Below are positions 6,771 through 8,501 of a DNA stretch of 8,501 nt, one piece after another (within the stretch, counting starts at the first letter, position 1; every line of letters starts with the position of its first letter). Made by a program: the position numbers and the translations under genes. The notes under the pieces were generated by a model, which saw only the letters and a list, made by a program, of their open reading frames with translations, was not told where the DNA came from and made no database searches. This DNA is from Planctomycetota bacterium (lineage in GTDB: Bacteria; Planctomycetota; Phycisphaerae; Phycisphaerales; UBA1924). The stretch spans positions 1-8,501 of the forward strand of contig JAFLCM010000087.1 in assembly GCA_017303565.1 (NCBI GenBank). Direction: 5' to 3'.

Positions 6771-6779
6771 TGCTATACT
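6771..6779 (+). promoter_or_regulatory. Candidate extended -10 element for the tyrosine phenol-lyase gene
   Basis: TGCTATACT matches the extended -10 form TGnTATAAT with one mismatch. No good -35 is found 16-18 bp upstream, as expected for extended -10 promoters. Transcription would begin near 6786 and give a leader of about 130 nt. It faces the minus-strand promoter across 5 bp. Confidence 0.4.
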
Positions 6780-6790
6780 GGAGAAGTATA
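6774..6790. promoter_or_regulatory. Inverted repeat joining two facing -10 hexamers
   Basis: TATACT and AGTATA form a perfect 6-bp inverted repeat with a 5-nt centre. Each arm is at once a candidate -10 hexamer for one of the two divergent directions, so the symmetry may simply reflect two promoters or may be a binding site overlapping both. Confidence 0.4.
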
Positions 6791-6812
6791 TCGAGATTTC
6801 TCGAATAGGCAA
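6785..6812 (-). promoter_or_regulatory. Candidate sigma70-type promoter for the minus-strand operon
   Basis: Read on the minus strand, TTGCCT (6812-6807) and TATACT (6790-6785) are separated by 16 bp, close to a housekeeping -35/-10 pair. Transcription would start near 6778, leaving a leader of about 70 nt before the aminomutase ATG. The 16-bp spacer contains the whole 14-bp inverted repeat 6791-6804, so a protein bound there would directly affect polymerase. This is prediction from consensus only. Confidence 0.5.
6791..6804. promoter_or_regulatory. Candidate operator palindrome in the divergent promoter region
   Basis: TCGAGATTTCTCGA is a perfect 6-bp inverted repeat around a TT centre, flanked by AT-rich bases in an otherwise GC-rich region. 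It sits in the spacer of the minus-strand promoter and just after the plus-strand -10, a position from which a dimeric regulator could control both units. I cannot assign a regulator family and no regulator gene is in the window. Confidence 0.45.
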
Positions 6813-6841
6813 TGAATGGTCTTGTGGTTCGAGAAGGAACA

Positions 6842-6871
6842 GCCGCCATGGCCGGAAACGGTTAGGGCGGC
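6842..6871 (+). other. Stable hairpin with GAAA tetraloop in the tyrosine phenol-lyase leader
   Basis: GCCGCC (6842-6847) pairs with GGCGGC (6866-6871). Inside, after a 2x2 internal loop, GGCCG (6850-6854) pairs with CGGTT (6859-6863), counting two G-U pairs, and is closed by a GAAA tetraloop (6855-6858). No run of T follows, so it does not look like a complete intrinsic terminator. It could stabilise the message or mark a structured leader. It ends about 30 nt before the ribosome binding site. Confidence 0.4.
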
Positions 6872-6900
6872 GCTTGGGTTCCGGCTCGATCCCTCCCCCC

Positions 6901-6906
6901 GAAGGA
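6901..6906 (+). promoter_or_regulatory. Ribosome binding site of the tyrosine phenol-lyase gene
   Basis: GAAGGA lies 8 nt before the ATG at 6915. It decides the start against the in-frame ATG at 6816, which would add 33 residues with no family match. Confidence 0.7.
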
Positions 6907-6914
6907 CGCACACC

Positions 6915-8345
6915 ATGAACCGACGCACCTGGGCCGAGCCTTTCAAGATCAAGATGGTCGAGCCGCTGCGGATGATGAGCCCTCAGGAGCGGGAGCGGGC
7001 CGCGAGGGCCGCGGGCTACAACACGTTCCTGCTCAAGAGCGAGGAGGTGTACATCGACCTGCTGACCGACTCGGGCACCAGCGCGATGAGCGACCGCCAG
7101 TGGGCGGGGCTGATGCTGGGGGATGAGGCGTACGCGGGGAGCGCGAACTACTATCACCTCGAGGAAGCGGTGCGGGGCCACTACGGCTATAAGCACCTGA
7201 TCCCGACGCACCAGGGGCGCGGGGCCGAGCACCTGCTGAGCCGGATGCTGATCAAGCCCGGTGACGTCGTGCCGGGCAACATGTACTTCACCACGACCCG
7301 GGCGCACCAGGAACTGGCGGGGGCGCGGTTCGTCGACGTGATCTGCGACGAGGCCCACGACCCGCTCGACGAGTCGCCCTTCAAGGGCAACGTGGACGTG
7401 ACGAAACTCCGGGCGCTGATCGACCGCGTGGGAGCGAAGAAGATCCCCTATCTCTGCCTGCAGTGCTGCGTGAACATGGCGGGCGGGCAGCCGATCAGCC
7501 TTGAGAACATCCGGGCCACGAGCGAGCTGTGCCACGCGCACGGCATCCGCGTGATGCTGGACGCCACCCGGGCGGTCGAGAACGCCTACTTCATCCAGCA
7601 ACGCGAGCCGGGGTGCTCGCGGCGGAGCATCCGCGACATCCTGCTGGAGACGTGCTCGTACACCGACGGGTGCACGAACTCCGCCAAGAAGGACTGCCTG
7701 GTCAACATCGGCGGGTTCCTGTGCGTGAACGACGACGAGCTCGCCGAGGAGGCCCGCAACCTCGTGGTGCTGTTCGAGGGGCTGCACACCTACGGCGGTC
7801 TGGCGGGGCGCGACATGGAGGCGATGGCGATCGGCATCGGTGAGAGCGTGCAGCAGGACCACATCCGTGCCCGCATCGGTCAGGTGGAGTACCTGGGGGA
7901 CCTTCTGCACCGGGCCGGCGTGCCGATCATCAGGCCGGTTGGGGGTCACGGCGTGTTCATCGACGCGGCGCGGTTCCTGCCGCATGTCCCGCGGGATCAG
8001 TTCCCGGCGCAGGCGCTGGCCGCTGCGCTGTACGTGGACTCGGGCGTGCGGGCGATGGAGCGTGGCGGCGTGTCGGCGGGTCGCAACCCCGACACGGGGC
8101 AGAACATCTTCCCGGCGCTGGAGCTGGTGCGGCTGACCATCCCGCGGCGGGTGTACACGCAGGCGCACATGGACGTGACCGCCGAGTCGGTGATCAGCCT
8201 GTTCAAGGAGCCCGAGCGGGTGGTAGGGCTGCGGTTCACGAGCGAGCCGAAGTACCTGCGCTTTTTCCAGGCCCGCTTCGAGCCGGTGGAGGGCGAGGGC
8301 GTGCTGCGGAGCGTGGCCCGGGCGGCATCGGGCGTGGGCGTGTGA
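6915..8345 (+). CDS. tpl: Tyrosine phenol-lyase (beta-tyrosinase)
   Basis: This 476-residue PLP enzyme should cleave L-tyrosine to phenol, pyruvate and ammonia, reversibly, in the cytoplasm. It aligns from memory to Citrobacter freundii tyrosine phenol-lyase with a constant +2 offset. Y73 (Y71) protonates the leaving group; R102 (R100), D216 (D214) and R219 (R217) are in the cofactor site; K258 and K259 in SAKKD match K256 and the PLP lysine K257; R406 (R404) binds the carboxylate. The residues that separate it from tryptophanase are of the phenol-lyase kind: T126 (T124), M381 (M379) and R383 (R381) in MERG, and F450 (F448). L290 replaces M288. The C-terminus runs about 18 residues past the usual end. 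ATG 6915 gives the family N-terminus (AEPFKIK near residue 7). The gene is transcribed away from the aminomutase operon and lies 27 nt before the next start, with no terminator between. Confidence 0.95.
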   Translation: MNRRTWAEPFKIKMVEPLRMMSPQERERAARAAGYNTFLLKSEEVYIDLLTDSGTSAMSDRQWAGLMLGDEAYAGSANYYHLEEAVRGHYGYKHLIPTHQGRGAEHLLSRMLIKPGDVVPGNMYFTTTRAHQELAGARFVDVICDEAHDPLDESPFKGNVDVTKLRALIDRVGAKKIPYLCLQCCVNMAGGQPISLENIRATSELCHAHGIRVMLDATRAVENAYFIQQREPGCSRRSIRDILLETCSYTDGCTNSAKKDCLVNIGGFLCVNDDELAEEARNLVVLFEGLHTYGGLAGRDMEAMAIGIGESVQQDHIRARIGQVEYLGDLLHRAGVPIIRPVGGHGVFIDAARFLPHVPRDQFPAQALAAALYVDSGVRAMERGGVSAGRNPDTGQNIFPALELVRLTIPRRVYTQAHMDVTAESVISLFKEPERVVGLRFTSEPKYLRFFQARFEPVEGEGVLRSVARAASGVGV

Positions 8346-8372
8346 GGCTCGAATCGACCAGCGAGAACCACC

Positions 8373-8501
8373 ATGTCAAGCCAACACGCCGTGACCTCGC
8401 AAGACCCCGTGACCTCGCAAGACCCCGTGACCTCGCAAGACCCCGTGACCTCGCAAGACCCCGTGACCTCGCAAGACCCCGTGACCTCGCAAGACCCCGT
8501 G
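8373..8501 (+). CDS. Unknown protein starting with tandem VTSQDP repeats (3' partial)
   Basis: An ATG at 8373-8375, 27 nt after the tyrosine phenol-lyase stop, opens a frame that stays open to the window end. The visible product is MSSQHA followed by six copies of VTSQDP and the start of a seventh. MSSQHA looks like a degenerate first copy (SSQ versus TSQ), so the array begins at the start codon. The segment is polar and acidic, probably disordered, with no signal peptide or membrane segment in the 43 visible codons. The ribosome binding site is weak (GCGAGA about 7-12 nt upstream). Spacing suggests cotranscription with tpl. A tyrosine permease often accompanies tpl in other bacteria, but nothing seen here supports that. 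Confidence 0.55.
   Translation, partial: MSSQHAVTSQDPVTSQDPVTSQDPVTSQDPVTSQDPVTSQDPV
8391..8501 (+). repeat. Perfect 18-bp tandem repeat, at least six copies
   Basis: The unit GTGACCTCGCAAGACCCC begins at 8391, 8409, 8427, 8445, 8463 and 8481, with GTG of a further copy at 8499-8501. All six copies are identical at the DNA level. The period is six codons, so gain or loss of copies keeps the frame. The preceding 18 nt (8373-8390) are a diverged copy. The array is cut by the window end and its full length is unknown. Confidence 0.97.

Noticed and set aside
5066..6808. 580-residue plus-strand open frame opposite the aminomutase
   Set aside because: Antisense shadow; the minus strand encodes a protein with clear radical SAM and PLP motifs.
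6812..6865. 17-codon ORF MNGLVVREGTAAMAGNG as a leader peptide gene
   Set aside because: Weak ribosome binding site, no regulatory Tyr or Trp codons, and such short frames arise by chance. Kept only as a remark in the leader finding, not as a gene.
6816..6914. Upstream in-frame ATG that would extend tyrosine phenol-lyase by 33 residues
   Set aside because: No ribosome binding site or family similarity, and it spans the hairpin; ATG 6915 has GAAGGA at ideal spacing and gives the family N-terminus.
5340..8168. 942-residue minus-strand open frame across the regulatory region and tyrosine phenol-lyase
   Set aside because: It runs through two real genes and their promoter region and is Arg/His/Pro-rich, typical of a GC-driven shadow frame.
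8391..8501. 18-bp repeats as a CRISPR array or iteron origin
   Set aside because: Units are directly adjacent with no spacers, too short for CRISPR repeats, and form an in-frame peptide repeat after a start codon.

Overview
The window is GC-rich bacterial DNA, probably from a planctomycete of the Phycisphaerae type. The main clue is the C-terminus of the first gene, which carries two dockerin-like EF-hand units of the form GDLNG(D/N)..VVNTADLV.FLGRFGQ, a signature I associate with secreted proteins of Phycisphaerae. High third-position GC and long antisense shadow frames fit this, but no rRNA or other marker gene is present.

Layout. (1) About 1-1169, plus strand: the 3' part of a secreted FG-GAP/VCBS-like protein ending in a dockerin-like domain. 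(2) 1176-6709, minus strand: a tightly packed operon. In transcription order it encodes a KamA-family radical SAM/PLP aminomutase, a PcaI-type CoA-transferase subunit A, a PcaJ-type subunit B whose frame runs without a stop into a class III aminotransferase, and a PcaF-type thiolase. Junctions are TGATG, GTGA, an in-frame join, and an 8-nt overlap. (3) 6710-6914: a 205-bp divergent regulatory region with two adjacent inverted repeats, promoter elements on both strands and an RNA hairpin. (4) 6915-8345, plus strand: tyrosine phenol-lyase, with every catalytic residue I could check conserved at a constant +2 offset from the Citrobacter enzyme. (5) 8373 to the end: the start of a gene whose first codons are a perfect 18-bp tandem repeat (VTSQDP)n.

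How the genes may work together. The five operon activities form a logical chain: alpha-amino acid to beta-amino acid (aminomutase), to beta-keto acid (aminotransferase), to beta-ketoacyl-CoA (CoA transferase), to acetyl-CoA plus a shorter acyl-CoA (thiolase). The two aspartates that hold the lysine side chain in lysine 2,3-aminomutase are Arg407 and Thr444 here. This resembles the Lys/Asn pair of glutamate 2,3-aminomutase and suggests an acidic substrate. Because the CoA transferase and thiolase look like the 3-oxoadipate pair PcaIJ/PcaF, the most economical guess is 2-aminoadipate to 3-aminoadipate to 3-oxoadipate to succinyl-CoA plus acetyl-CoA. Glutamate via 3-oxoglutarate is the main alternative. 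This pathway is inference, and I know of no described pathway with this set. The divergent tyrosine phenol-lyase offers a second possible link to 3-oxoadipate, through phenol and catechol, but no ring-cleavage genes are in view.
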